64,000 bases of DNA from Meghimatium bilineatum (Eukaryota > Mollusca > Gastropoda > Stylommatophora > Philomycidae): NCBI GenBank assembly GCA_034231615.1, contig CM067306.1, positions 38,397,530 to 38,461,529 on the forward strand, given 5' to 3'. This document shows, in pieces, positions 13,101 through 28,000 of this stretch (within the stretch, counting starts at the first letter, position 1; every line of letters begins with the position of its first letter). The position numbers were made by a program, and so were the translations under genes. The notes under the pieces are model-generated. The model was not told the origin of the DNA. It ran no database searches and saw nothing but the letters and a program-made list of their open reading frames with translations.

Positions 13101-16100
13101 GACAAGAGACAGAGGCTATTGGAGGTCTGTTGTAGCAAATCTTCGTTGCGATGACAGCACTTAATGATGATGATGAATTAGTTTTTGAATATTATTTCTA
13201 TTTGCAGAATCGATGGGAATAATAGCAAGAATGCGATGAAAATAAAAATCCATCTGTTGACCATAGTCCACCTGTGACAGTATCAGACTCCAGGATAACT
13301 AGTTCGTTATTCTCCTGTTGTCTGATCTGCAATGTTTGCACCAGGACGCCCTGGCCCACCTTACTCTAAACTCTTTTTAAAAGCAATAAAAAGTTACTCT
13401 AAACTCTTGTTTTAAAAGCAATAAAAAGTTACTCTAAACTCTTGTTTTAAAAGCAAGTTTTCTCCGTCATTCTAGACCTAGGCAAAAATGTTAGTTCATA
13501 ATTTTCTCAGATATCACACATACACCAACAAACCTTACATCATAACATTCAGTAACCATTCCTTTATTCTACACACACAATTTATACACACAGCTTTAAA
13601 AACAAACAAGTTATTGTATTTTCCAAATACCCTCCATAAATAGCGCATAAGGGAAAAAAGAGAATACAGTGGCAGGTGGAAATTACTCAATTTTAACGCA
13701 GTGTGGTGAATGTTAAAATATATGAATAGTGTTGATATCTGATCAATAAATTTATCAATTTTTATAAGATTATTACCATTGTGATAATCATTTATTTTTT
13801 TAATATTGCTTAATATAATATTGCTTAATAATATCTTCAAGAGTGACCCCAGTTTCCATAATCAGTGTTTTTACTGTTAACGAGTCCAAGAGACCCGATA
13901 TACATGAGTCAAGGGAAACTGCCATAAATATGTAATCAATAGGCCAATGGCGATTTGGCAATACCTCCAGGATGTCATACTGTATTATCCTTGATGTTGT
14001 ATTTTATGTGAATATCAGTAGGGCGGGACAAATGGAAGAAATGACCTTGCGTCTTGAAGTTGCTAAAGTTTATGCTACTTTTTCTTTAAGCAAGTTTTCA
14101 CTTGTCCCTTCATTCTTATAATAATGGTGATCCACCAGTATTCTTGTTTTATACCTCGTCTATACACGGGTTTCTGAGTTTGGCCACATTTTGGACATTA
14201 AAGTTTATATAAGCCCTTGGCTTATATGCGGATCTGCTTATATGTGGAAATATATGGTACATTTTTACATATTGAGAACATCACAGATAAAGAAAATTGT
14301 GTAACTTTTCTAGCAAATCAGAACTTGTTTACCATTCTGCAAAAATATTGGAATATGCCAGAGTACTGTCTGAGACTGGAGACAGAAAGTACATAGGCAC
14401 TCCCGATAATCCACACTGATCCAAATGGCCTGATAAGCATTCAAAAAGATCAAATGTCACCCCAGAGGCATAACAGGGAACAAGGACATTTCCACCATTT
14501 TTAACCGTCACAGCTGAGGGAAAAAATGATAAGATGAATGTTTTGCATTCGCAAAAATAGTAATTATAATTAGACATTTCATTCATGCATGATTATGAAA
14601 ACATAAATAATTGTATCTGTGATTATAAAAAGTGTGATGTGAAAACACAAATTATTGCATTTGTACTCTGGTTAATATATATATATCCTCCCTCACAATG
14701 AACCAGCACGCCGCCTGCCTCGAGTAGTACTTGCAGCTTGTAGCTCCAAAGCCTGAGGCAGTAATCCTCAGAGATCTCAGGAAAATGCACTTTGTAAACA
14801 AGATGTCATGAGAAGAATTTGAACCAGTGATCTCTTGAGCCCACAACACATGACTTAACCACTGTACCAGGGAGATCGCAATATAATAAGATGAAAATTA
14901 CTACCGAAAACGGACATTGGCACAAATTAAACAGCAATAAAACGCATTTCGATTCTATGGACTACATTCCACTGGAAATCTAATAGGACCATTGTCCACA
15001 AACCTCAGGATAATATTGGTCCAGTCATCTCAAGCTGACGTCACTAATTTTGGCACCATCAGTTGCAAACATAATAAATGCTACACGTATGCCTGTGTCA
15101 CCCATATCCGGTCTGTCACATTCCCCAAAGCTGCCTTACCATTGAAGAGAGTTTCACATTTGTCTTCAAACGTCATCTATGCCACCATCTGCTGCAAGCG
15201 TTGCACTATGATGTACATAGGTGAGACTGGAAGGAGGCTCGCAGACAGATTCTGCGAACATCTGTACAGCATAAAAACTAGACTGGTACTCCTATTGTTG
15301 TGGAGTGCCCACGATATTCTTGCAACAGCCATTAAGTCGTAATTCTCATATAACAGAACCAGACACATGTTTGAGAACCTTTATATATATATCAATTTGG
15401 CAAGAGTGGGCCAATTAGTAAGAGCTTTGGGATCAATGACCGGCAGTCCTACAGATGACATCCTTTTGTTCCATAATTTTTCTGTTTTGTTTCATCAATT
15501 TTTGGGTGTGCTTTGTCTGTTTTATGTTCGTATTGTTTCACCTCTGACTTTGGAGTTTCTATTCTTCTGGGTTCTATCTATATTTAGCTCTGCCATGTAA
15601 ATGTCAGCTCTTATTCATTGTAGTCCGCCGAAGACGGATGTGCAGGCCATTGGCACAAATAAAACAGTGACACAACGTATTTCCATTCTCTGGATTACAT
15701 CTTGCTGGAAATCTAGTAGGACAATGATCCTGCTAAAAGAGAATGTTTGAGAGTGAACGCTGAAGAAGAAGAACTCACTGTAGTATGTCGTGAATGTGTT
15801 CTTGATAAAAGTCTTTTGATCAAAACGTAGATTCGTGTGTTATTATGTGTGATTCTAGTGATTAGCAAAACTTCATTACCCTTTTCCAAGTTTCGCCTGT
15901 TATATATAATTATATACATTAAAAAATTAACTAATTGGGGATTTTGAAAAGTGTTAACTTGTAGCAGCCCAGCTAAAAATAATGTATACTTCTGACACTC
16001 AGCCATTTTTTATGACTTCTAGTTTTTCTGCTGCTTGTGTGTGTCAGTGTTATGTTGTGTACAACCAAAAACGAGAATGTGGACAAACACACACAAAGAA

Positions 16101-18989
16101 CTTACTGCGTCAAGGTCATGTGTAGGTTTGCTGAAGAAAACACGGTTCCTCAATTTCCTCATCATAAATGGCATCAATGACATCACTATTAAATATTATC
16201 AACATCTTCTCTCAAACCCTGTATGTTGATCTACAGTAACTGAAACACTAAAGCTTTAAAAGTTGTCCTTTTCTGAATCATAATCCATGAAGAATTAGTG
16301 AAAAATGGCAGTTCTGCTTGCAAACGTGAAAGGTTGAATAAATTATGACTGCATATTTATATCGCTGTGGAAAACTAAGGAGCAATCACTCCCGCACACA
16401 TGTACTATAAGATCATGATGGAAAATAAACATTGACGACTGTTGTCCATTACTTACAAATGGCTACCCGGATGTAGACATTTGTCGACAATGTATCCGTA
16501 GATTACATTTGTTGAAATTTGTTGACTTCGGATTGCTACAGGTTAAGTATGCAATTGTGTTATAAACGTATGCACTATAAAGGTATTAAATACAGGGATT
16601 CAACAGTACTTGTAAACAAAATCTCACACTACCTGCATTAACACAGAACTCTCCTATCATGGGGTCAGGAAGAGATGTGGGTGTTTGTGTCAGGCAACTC
16701 AGAATCAGTACATCTGCATTCTTAAGAGGGGCTTGATCCATTGGCTGGAAAAGAAACAGAACAACCAATCAAAAGATGACAAATTGTTGCTACTTAAATT
16801 TCTTATGCACAAGGCAGAGGTGAAACTTAGAAACAGAGTCATTAAGTTTTTCTAATCACTAAAAAAAAACCCAAAATAACATACAAAAGTTGAAAATTTT
16901 AACTTAAATCTTGTTATATATTTTTCAAAACATTTCACAGAGCTAGTCTTCTGGTAGGAAATTAAGCTCTGGAGAAACCACACCAATGCAGGTAGGAAGT
17001 TGCGAAGACATGTTATCTAGTCCTGTTGCATAATACTGTAGTTGCTGGTGTTTCTATCAGCCTGGTATCTCCGACTTTAGCACTTGTGCTTTCTTGAGCA
17101 GGACTGTGATCTTGCTCGATGTAGAGGATGACCTGACCAAGTCTTAGTTTCCAACCTCTATTTGCTGGACTAAGCCCCATCTCAACTTCAAGGACTTGGC
17201 CTCGATGTCAGGGATGTCCAGACCATACTTAGTTTTCATCCTCTGTTGGTTAGACTAAGCCCCATCTCCACTTCAAAGTGTTGGCCTCGATGAGGATGTA
17301 GGAAATAAGAGCTAATCAATCCTCTGCTGGCTGGACTAAGCCACAACTCCACTTCAAGGTGTTGACCTCAATGTCAGGGATACTAATCTGTTTCCAGCCA
17401 CTGTTGGACTAAGCCCCATCTTCAAGGTGTTGGCCTCGATGAAGATGTAAGAATTAATAGCTAATCACTCATAATTCCTGGGGTTAACAACATAACAACA
17501 ACCAAAAGGCATCAACAGCACACAATAAGTAAAGAACATGACAGCTAGGAGTGTTGTTCACGATCACATCATAATACAGCTAAAAGGCATAAATGTTGGA
17601 TAAGTATGAATGATGTAATTTTAGAAGGATATAGATGAAACAAAATGTAAAATTGACAGATAAATGGCAGAACATAACAAGACACATAAAAATGATGGAG
17701 GATGATTACAAAACAAAATAAGCACACATCAAGTCTGATCATTCGAGGAGCATGATTTAATGGTTTTTAATGCTATAATAAGACCCATAACCCATCAGGG
17801 TCATAGGGGTACCACATTGGATACATCAGCACAAAAAAGCTCTCCATACAACTCTCTCCTCAGCCATTTGGTGAAGTATAGAAAAATGACATGCAGACCA
17901 TTCCTTGATGTTATCGGTTCATAATTTTCTCTTCTTTCCTGTCCTCCTTCCACCCTCGACTGTTCCTTGAAAAATAATTTTAGAAAGTGACTCATGTCTT
18001 CTCACATGTCCAAACCAAACAAGTTTACACCATTTCATAATTTCACTAACGGGAAACATGCAGTATTGAGTTTTTAGTCCTAACCCAAAATAAGGGTCTA
18101 CCTTCACACTTTTTATAAACTCTACATTGATTCACAATTTTGTGATGTCATTTACTGCCTGTTTAGTCCCATATACAAAATGGCTACCGTAACCGTAACT
18201 TTGATGAGATATATATAATTCTGTTACAATCGCAAGGACTACTTCTGGATTCGACGATTTTCGCTCTACACACTGAGAGTCCTCTCCACTGCACGCCATT
18301 CACTGAGAGACCCAAACATATAACTGCCCTAAAATATATATCTCGACCCAGAACCACTGATCGGTAATTATAGACCAATTATAGACAAGGGAAATAATTT
18401 GTGGGGGAAAAATTCCGTAAATTTAATTTTGCTTCCCACAAAAAAGTTTTTCCATGCTACTTCTATTAATATATGTCATAAATGGAATGTCTCAGAGAAA
18501 TTATTGGAAAAAAAACATAATTATAATTAAAATCATTATTAAAAAATATCGAAATAAAATGAAGTTGTTGTTCATCTATCACATGATCATTTGTTACATC
18601 CACTTTTGAAAATTCAATTACAGTTATGTCCTTGATTATGACTTTGTAAATGGCTAATAAGCCCTTATTTATCTGGCTATAAATGTCCTTGGACAGTTCA
18701 GACATGGATTGACCACTGTAGACAGTTTTGTTTTGTCTACCAGCGACTTTCAGTAATTCAAAATTCAATAGAAAGACAAAAAGAACACACATGAACAAAA
18801 TAAATACATATTGAATAAGAATTTATTGATTCTTTATTAGAAACTAGCATCATATCATGTGGGGCACTCTCATAAGTGCTTTATCTCTTCTCAGCATTGT
18901 GTCAACTATTGCATTAGTCTTAGAAAAATTTAAGAACTTTCAATATTTTAAAGTTAAACTACACAATTTTATATATGTATATGTGTGTG

Positions 18990-19088
<99 letters not shown>

Positions 19089-22000
19089 ATACAGTGTGCA
19101 TCAAAATATGCTGTACTGAAACTAAAGCATCTCAAATGAGCATGAATGTTTCGACTGTGTGCAACTCACAGATAACATCTGGGCAGTCTTGTTGATTTCA
19201 GTATTGTATATGCCTATTTGTTGTCGGTGCTTAAAAAGGGAGTGAAGAATAGCACCACTGATAGGGTACTATACATGCATGATACATATCGCACTAGACA
19301 ACTAAAGAGGTTTGGTGGTGGATTTGACAGTTCCATCCCATAAAGGTCAGTGACCCAGAAACCATGCTGAAACCGGATGTATTAGGCAGAAAAGCAATGA
19401 TATAACAGCAAAGCTCTAAACCATGACACAGCACATTCCATTCTCAGGACTACACGCTGCCAATCTGCAAATTTTGAGAACAAACGCAGCAGCAGAAGTA
19501 CTGTACATTTTGCTGCATGCTGTGTAAGTATATATATATATATGAATGAAAGTATAGAAATAAAAGAAGATAATAATTACCTACCCTTGGATGTGTTGTT
19601 AGAGTGGAGGTTCCTGCCACATAGCAAATCTACAGAGAAAATGAAATAAATATTTTAATCAATGACTGAACAGATATCACAGAACTCTGCAGAATAATAG
19701 GAGCACAAATTTCACTGGATGTCCAGTAGTTTGCATAGCAATTAATAATTATGATACAGACTGCTAGCTAAATTCATTTCTTTTAAGACCTCCACAAAAT
19801 ACCATATCTTGTCATGTAAGCACTGACAGATGGTCTTCCCCCACAAGGTACCAAGTCATGCCTTTTCACACAAAGATTTGTGCGGAGAGGACACAAATGA
19901 TGCTCCATCTGCCATAAACTAACAACAGTGAAACATGTCTTCTCATGTTCAGTCAAATTTTCAAAAGCATCTGCACACATTTCCATTCCACCATGTGATT
20001 TGAAGTCACATCTTAAAGTCAAGCTAAATGTTGACATGATTCATTATTTGACTAGGCTTGCAATTTACAGTAATGGCTGATGCTATTTGTTGCAACCAAC
20101 CTTTGTTGTTAAGAGAGCACTGAATGAATGAATGAATCAGATACATCTGAATACTCTGGTGCCTGGTGTGAGACAGCAATGAATGAATGAATGAATGAAT
20201 GAATGAATGAATGAATGAATCTGATATCTTGGAACACTCTAGTACCTGGTGTAAGACAGGAATGAATGAATGAAAGAATGAATGAATCTGATATCTTGGA
20301 ACACTCTAGTACCTGGTGTGAGACAGCAATGAATGAATGAATCTGATATCTTGGAACACTCTACTACCTGGCGTGAGACAGGAATGAATGAATGAATGAA
20401 TCTGATATCTTGGAACACTCTACTACCTGGCGTGAGACAGGAATGAATGAATGAATGAATCTGATATCTTGGAACACTAGTACCTGGTGTGAGACAGCAA
20501 TGAATGAATGAATCTGATATCTTGGAACACTCTAGTACCTGGTGTGAGACAGGAATGAATGAATGAAAGAATGAATGAATGAATCTGACATCTTGGAACA
20601 CTCTGGTACTTGATAGTCAAGAGATAAAACTCTGGTGTTGGGAAACAACCAGATACTAGAAATGTTTACATTATGGCACAGTCAAGGGCATGTTTACAAA
20701 TTCTGAGATCTCTCCTACCCATCATCATCTTGGGCAATCCTTACCCATTTTCAGGAGCCATACCTTGTATAATTAATTTAATAGCATAAATACCACAGCA
20801 GTGGTGACATAAATACATTTCTATTGGTAAACAGCTTGATTGAAATCGCAATAATTATCAATTGTTGTACAAATAATGTGGCAGCCATCGCTGTGTTTCA
20901 AAATCATCTCCTAGAAAAGACATGACATATTCTCATCACAGTGAAAGCTAACCTTTTCATATTTGGACTGGATGACCCAGTTACAGCTGCCAATACAGCA
21001 TCCTGAGCTGGCTGGGGTTACTGTCAGAGCCCCAAAAACATCCTATAGAAATAAAAAAACAACATCCAAATAACTACAGCAAATCTGACAAGGAAATACA
21101 AAGTGAATTATTAAAAGTGAAATTGAAAGGTAATTGAGTGTTGTAGCAATATAGGGTAGCCGGGGGTAAGATGGCGCGCGGGGCAAGATGGCATTTTGGT
21201 TTTTTTCAGAGTCTATGGATTTTTTCTGTAGGACACGTGACTAGGTCTGACGGGAAACGTCCATTCTATGACACAACAAAATTTGACAGTTCACGGACAG
21301 GTCGTTTTCCAACCATGAGATAAATTTGTTTTTCATAGGTTTGGAATTATTTATTTTCCAACCTTTTACTCCTTGCCTACTGTTATCATTACTGTCATGT
21401 TTTTTACATGTTTAAACTGAAAAATAAATTGTATTGTTAAGTTATTAAGCACATTACATTGTCAAAAATACTTTGGCTTTTTTTGTGACATTTTATTAAA
21501 GTTGCTAACCATATAATTTGGGGAAAGATGGCGCACCGTTAGTGGGACAAGATGGCGCATTCAAAATGTTATTGAAAAAATGCAGATGTCATGGATGTTG
21601 ATCTAAGGCTGAGAGAGACTGATATATATGGTTATAATGATCAACCAACCTTACAAAAGCATTATTAGCTTTAAAATGGAACTTACATAATATTTTTTTT
21701 AGAAATTTTGTTTTCAGAGTAAAGTTACAAAACTAGGTCTATCTATTTACTCTATCTACTATTCTTAACACATATTTACACACTGCCTGTGTGTTAGACC
21801 TGTTTCAGAGGTGATTGCCCTCATTTTATAATGGTTTGTATCACCTTTTTTTTCCTGCGCCATCTTGCCCCCCCCCCCCCCCAAAATGGGGCAAGATGGT
21901 TTTTTTACACATGTTAGAAAATTATCATTCTACTGTCTACACATAGTTGTATGTTGTCAATAACATCACAAATGTAAGATAAATGGATTAGCTATACACT

Positions 22001-25000
22001 GATACTAGTTTGGTCTCTATAATTATGTCTAGTTGTCACAATATGCTAAAATGTAAAAACTGCGATATCTTACCCCCTGCTACCCTATAGTTAAATTGAA
22101 GTTTATCCTGTATCAGACATTGTGCTCATTTTAGGCATGACTACTATATTCAATCACATCACCAGTTTTTGTGTTGTTTGTCTATCACATGATAATGATG
22201 ACTATTTATTACATCCACATAATGAAATTCAGTTAGAGGTCTGTCCTTGGCTATGAATTCACACATGGCTAACAAGCCCTATCCTGGCTGCAGAGGTGCA
22301 TGGACAATTTGGGCATGGGATGACCACTGCAGATGTGTTTGATTTACCTGATACTTTCTAGCCACTCTTCACTGTTGATGCTGATTTCTCCTTTTTCACA
22401 AGATGATGCACCTTTTTTGACAGTAGAGCACCATGAGGGTATATGTCTCCTTTTTCACAAGATGATGCACCTTTTTTTGATAGTACGGCATCATGTAGGT
22501 CTATTTCTCCTTTTTCACAAGATTATGCACCTTTTTTTGACCATGTAGGTTTATTTTGAGCAACATCTTCCTATGTACCATGATTTATATCAAAGTTTTC
22601 TGTGAGGATTTTAACGAGCCAGTGTAGCGCTTTTTTTGGCCACCTTGAAACATTTGCAATTCTGTAATGCTTCTGTAATCCATGGTAACGCTACAATATA
22701 TAACATAGTAAAGATGTAAATAGTTTGAACTCTATCCCATTCGTTCTTCCTTAAGTTGTTCAGTCAATAATAATGATGCACACTGAGTACATACCTTACA
22801 ATACTTCAATTTCTTCCAAACAACTGTTTGAACTGTTCCTAATGACACTGAGAATTTATTAGCTAACAAACGTGAACTCCAGCAAAGGTCTACACATATT
22901 GATGCATTAATCTTGGAGATGGCTTTCTGTCACAACACATGCCTGTCCTGGCAGTGAGAGATCATATGTTATCTTTCACCCGCCTTTCCCAAAATATTCT
23001 TACCCAATACTTCACTGTTATCTCTGAAACTTTCTTCACTCTGCCTACATTCTTTGCTGAATGTTGATTGATCTACATCCTTTGGCTGTAAGAAACTGAA
23101 TCGCTGCTCGTTAGTCAAGATTTGACGAATATGTTATAACACAGACCATGTTGTCAAATACCTGCACAGAAAACTAAGCATATGAAGAGAATGACCATGT
23201 GAATCAATGTGTACTTATTTCATCAGTGATGGTGTCTTCATGCTCCTCGCGTGCCAGCATATATGACACAGCATGGGCAGGTTTAATTTGAACACGTCTC
23301 ACACATAGGTTTTCTCAGAGATACTCCACCTCTCTCAACAAAGCAGCACATTGCCTGCAAAGAGTACCACAGCACATTGCCTTCAAAAATTACCACAGCA
23401 CATTGCCTGCAAAGAGTACTACAGCACATTGCCTGCAAAGAGTACCACAGCACGTTGCCTGCAAAGAGTACTACGGGATATTGCCTGCAAAGGCTACCAC
23501 AGCATGTTGCCTGCAAAGAGTACTACAGCACATTGCCTGCAAAGAGTACCACTAATAGCACATGACTTTGTAGATTAAAGTGAGAATATACAGAGAAATG
23601 AGAATAAATGTACTTGTAGAAAAAAAATGATCCAGGATTGAACCCGTAACCTCTTGAGCACAAGGCAAATGACTAATCTACTAGGCAAGGGAGATTTTTT
23701 TTTTAAATAAATAAATATTGGTCCTACTTACCACTTTCTCACTAAATCCTACAAGCTGCACTTTAGACAGTGCTGAGTTGATATCATGTAATGTGTATAG
23801 TTTCCTCCACTGACGAGGGTTGATGGCTTCTCGTAATGGAAGAGGTAAGTTTCTGTACAATTTACAAAGATAATTGTGAAAAATTATGACAACAGATAAA
23901 ATGAAAGTACAACCAAAGATAATACAGGTAATTGAGAATTTCGAACTAGAGGATGTAACAAATTTCCAGTATTTGGCTCATGTGACCGAGCTGTTGAAAT
24001 CAACATAAATAGCTCATGTGACCGAGCTGTTGAAATCAAGAGAGGAATGCAATGGCGACATTGAAACTTGCACAATTGAAAAATCTTTGGCAAGGTACCA
24101 GCAGCATAGACAAACTATGTGTGATCAGAACATGCATATTTTCATTGGCAATATACGGTTGTGAGGCATGGACATTAAATAAAACAACACCATAGAGAAT
24201 CACTGCTTTCGAAATGAGATAATACAGAATAATTCTACATATACCATGGACAACTAAAAAGACAAATCAAGAAGTGTTAAGATCAATTAACGTCGAAGAG
24301 GGCTGGCTCCAAAAAAAAACATTCTAACAAGGAAGCTGTGTTTTTTTTTGGTCATGGACATAACAGCATGGAAAGATTAATAACTGAAGGAAGAATTAAC
24401 AGCAGCAGGGAAAGAGGGCGCAGAAGACAACAATAGTGCAGTGATATATCAGATTGCTTAAACATGTCTCTAACTGCGGCAGGTCGGGCTCGCCCAGAAT
24501 CGTGACATATTCATAGAATCCACAAGGAAGACCATGTTCTGGAAAGAATATGTGATATGATGATGATACCAGACAGACATAGAAAAACAAAGAAATAGAG
24601 ATGATAAGTTAACAAGTGTGGACCTGAGTTGCAATTATGACCTGTTCCCTGAATTTTCTGCTCTAATGTTTGGTGTCTTTCTTTATATAGTCCTCAGTCA
24701 TTTGTAGTGTAATGCAGCATAAATGTATTAACTCAATCTCTCCTAGACATGGTTCTGTCCTAATATTGATGATGATGAAGAAATCATCTTTAGCTGTGAA
24801 CAGGTAGCTCATGATAGCCCACAGCCTTTCTAATAAAAGCACAGGTACTTATCAGTTGAAATGATACCTGGATTTGTATAAGTTATGTTGTCTCAAAGGT
24901 ATGGTTGTATGGAGGGGAGGGGAGAGAGGGGTGTTATGGATGCCTGTTTAGCCTAAAAAAGGAGGCATTCTAGGATCATCATGTCTTCCTAGGACTGCAT

Positions 25001-28000
25001 CATACACTTCTGGGACAACTATCTCAACATTCTTCTGTCAGATGTAGTGACCCATCCTGATAATGCATCTAACATTCTCCACCACCTAAGAGACTGCCAT
25101 AAAAATATAAAAACAAAGGTTTAATGTCCGCTGACCTGCATATCTCCATCATCCATGGGGAGCATTTGATAGAAAACAAAAGTAAGAAATTGTGACAAGA
25201 CATGGAGTTACAGGTGACATGTCGTCAGTCTATCCCCAAACTTTCCTTAATTGTCCCATATGATGCATGAAAATAAGACATTGGCCCTATTGTTTGCACC
25301 CCGAACTAGAAGTCCAGCCACTGATTGCCCCACGGGCATCTGACTTTAATGGTCTCAGAAATCTTTCTGTCTGGATGTTCAACAATAGAGTGTCTTGGTT
25401 ACAGTGTTATATTTACAATTGTTCCTGTCTACCACAAGAGCTGTCTGTCATCTCATGATGGTTCAGCTGTCATCATGTGGCTACTGGTAGGCAATCACCA
25501 TCATCCAATAACTAGCTGAAGTTGATGTGTGTTGCAACTGTTGCTTCTTTACAAGATCACCAAGAGTAAAAAATTTCAACAAATTGTAGAATGAATAAAC
25601 TTGAAGCCATCCATAAATGTGTGAGCTTCATAACTAAAATAAGCAGCACTATCCTGTTGGACATCTAGTAGAACAATTGTCCTGCTGCAAGAGATTTCCA
25701 GTGGGAGTTTCAGAAAGAACACTGAAGAAGAAATGAACAGCACTACAGTTTCAGCTTAGATATTCTGTTTCTTACTAATTAATAAACAGCAAACATTTTC
25801 ACTTTTCAACTGTACAAACTGAAAATCTTGAATTGATAAATCCCAATCATCTCTGAAAAAAAAGAAGTTTTTTAAAAATGTATATGTATTCTTGATAAAG
25901 GCCTTTTGGTTGAAATGTTGATGCATGTGTGTAATTATGTGTTTTCAGCAAAACTTTATTACCCTGTTTCAAGCTTTACCTGTTTGATTTCAGTTTTGTG
26001 CAGCAAGTACATATTATCAAGATATGAGAAACTATTCACCTGTTGCTGTATTTGTTTATGTATATAAATGCATGCATACAAATACTTACTTAATGATGTG
26101 CTCTTGTTTCCAGTGTGATGCCACATTAGATTTGGGATTTCTCTCCACATACTTCACCAGCTCTTCCATGTACTGTCTGGCCATGACACAGAACAAGTAC
26201 AATTTATTGACTAGCAAACACAAGGGGTACATTTTAACAGATCTTACATTTGATCTTACATTTACAGATTATACTATTTTATCACAAAACAGCTACACAT
26301 ATTTCACTTCTTACATATATTATTTGATCACATAACAACAACACATATTTCACATCTTACATATATTATTTGATCACATAACAACACATATTTCACATCT
26401 TACATGTATTATTTGATTACATAACAACTATATATATTTCACCAAATCTAATATATAGGCTGCAAACAACACATTACCGGTAATAACTTAAACACATACA
26501 AAGAATTACCACAGACAAGTGTGCAACAGCATACACCACACTGCAACAGACAAGAGGAGGAAACAGTAAAATGATGATGATGATGTTCGTCCATCGTGAT
26601 CGACGCTGACCAAAAACTCAACCATAATAATAATAACAATAAATAATAAAATAATAAAGTTAATAGTACGTTTTTAAATGACTAGCAAGTCCAATGCGCG
26701 CACAAAATGTTCTTTTACAGAATTGACAACAATAGAAGGTATCTGTGTGAGGTTGAGATGTTTTTTCTTTTCTACGTGTCCGCTTCTGTCTTGCAGTATC
26801 TTGTCTGAATTCTTCCGCCGCTAGTGCTCCCGTTCTAATGCTGTAACGCCATGCTGTTCTATCTTGAGCGAGGCTCTCCCAAGCGCCTACGTCAATGTTA
26901 AGATGTTTCAGGGATGACTTGAGCGTGTCTTTGAAGTGCTTTTTTCTGTCCACCTGCTTTTCGAAATCCTGCCTTGAGTTCTCCATAATATATTTGTTTT
27001 GGCAAACGTGAGTTCTCCATACGCACAAGATGGCCTGCCCAGCGTGCTTGCGCCTTCATAAGTATTGTGTGGATGCTTATTGAGGTTGATTTTTCCTAGA
27101 CCTAGTAGTCTGGTACTATGTCCCACCAATGGATGTTTAGTAATTTACGTAAGCAGGTAAGATGGAAATGATTTAATTTTCTTAAAACAGTAAAATACCA
27201 CTTTATTGAATGCACTACACTAGTTACCACCAAACCTCCATCACTAACACCGTTTATACAGACACAACACAGCTGAAGATGACATGCATCTATCACCACC
27301 TGGCACAGGGAAGAGTGAATTCTCGCAACACTGGGGATCAGATAAGTAAGTTCACCCCATCTTACATATACTATTTGATCACCAAAAAAACTCTATACTT
27401 ATCTTAGCAGATACTATACTATCTGATGAAAAGACAACCATACATATTTCCCAATCTCTTTTATATTCCCTAGATGCCATGAATGTAAACTTTACCGGTA
27501 ATCTGAATAATCAAGAAGACTAAAATAAACCCACTTTTAATTGAAAAATCTGAACTCCAAACAGAACCAAAACTAAAACGTCACTCCATCCATTCACTCA
27601 CCTTCCAATATGCAAGGTAGGCTCAGTCATATATATTGTACCTCTGAAACCTGTGTACTCTGTTATATATGGTAAGGCTAGCATGCAGCCATAGCTGGAT
27701 ATGAGAATGGCATCCAGGGTGGAGAGATTGATAATCCCTGTCTGCCAATGCAACAAAATGTTAAGCAGTTGACAGAGTTCATTACAACAGAATATGATTT
27801 AAAGAAGAAATGTGTACAAATTATCAGAATAACTGTGTACATGCTCTAAGAATAAATGTTGAAAACAATATTATTGTTGTTATTGTTTATCCATCACAAG
27901 TGATGATAACCATTGGTTACATCCACTTTTGCAATTCAGTTAGAGTTATGTCCTTGATTATGAGTTCATAGATGGCTAATACGCCCTATTCAGGCCGAAA

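Noticed and set aside
14690-14882. Genuine tRNA gene
   Set aside because: A- and B-box-like motifs are present but no cloverleaf with anticodon arm closes; it continues as a SINE body.
18466-18798. Host membrane protein (hydrophobic start, then [12 protein letters not shown]...)
   Set aside because: Mutated copies of the same peptide region recur at 22190 and 27880; repeat-derived.
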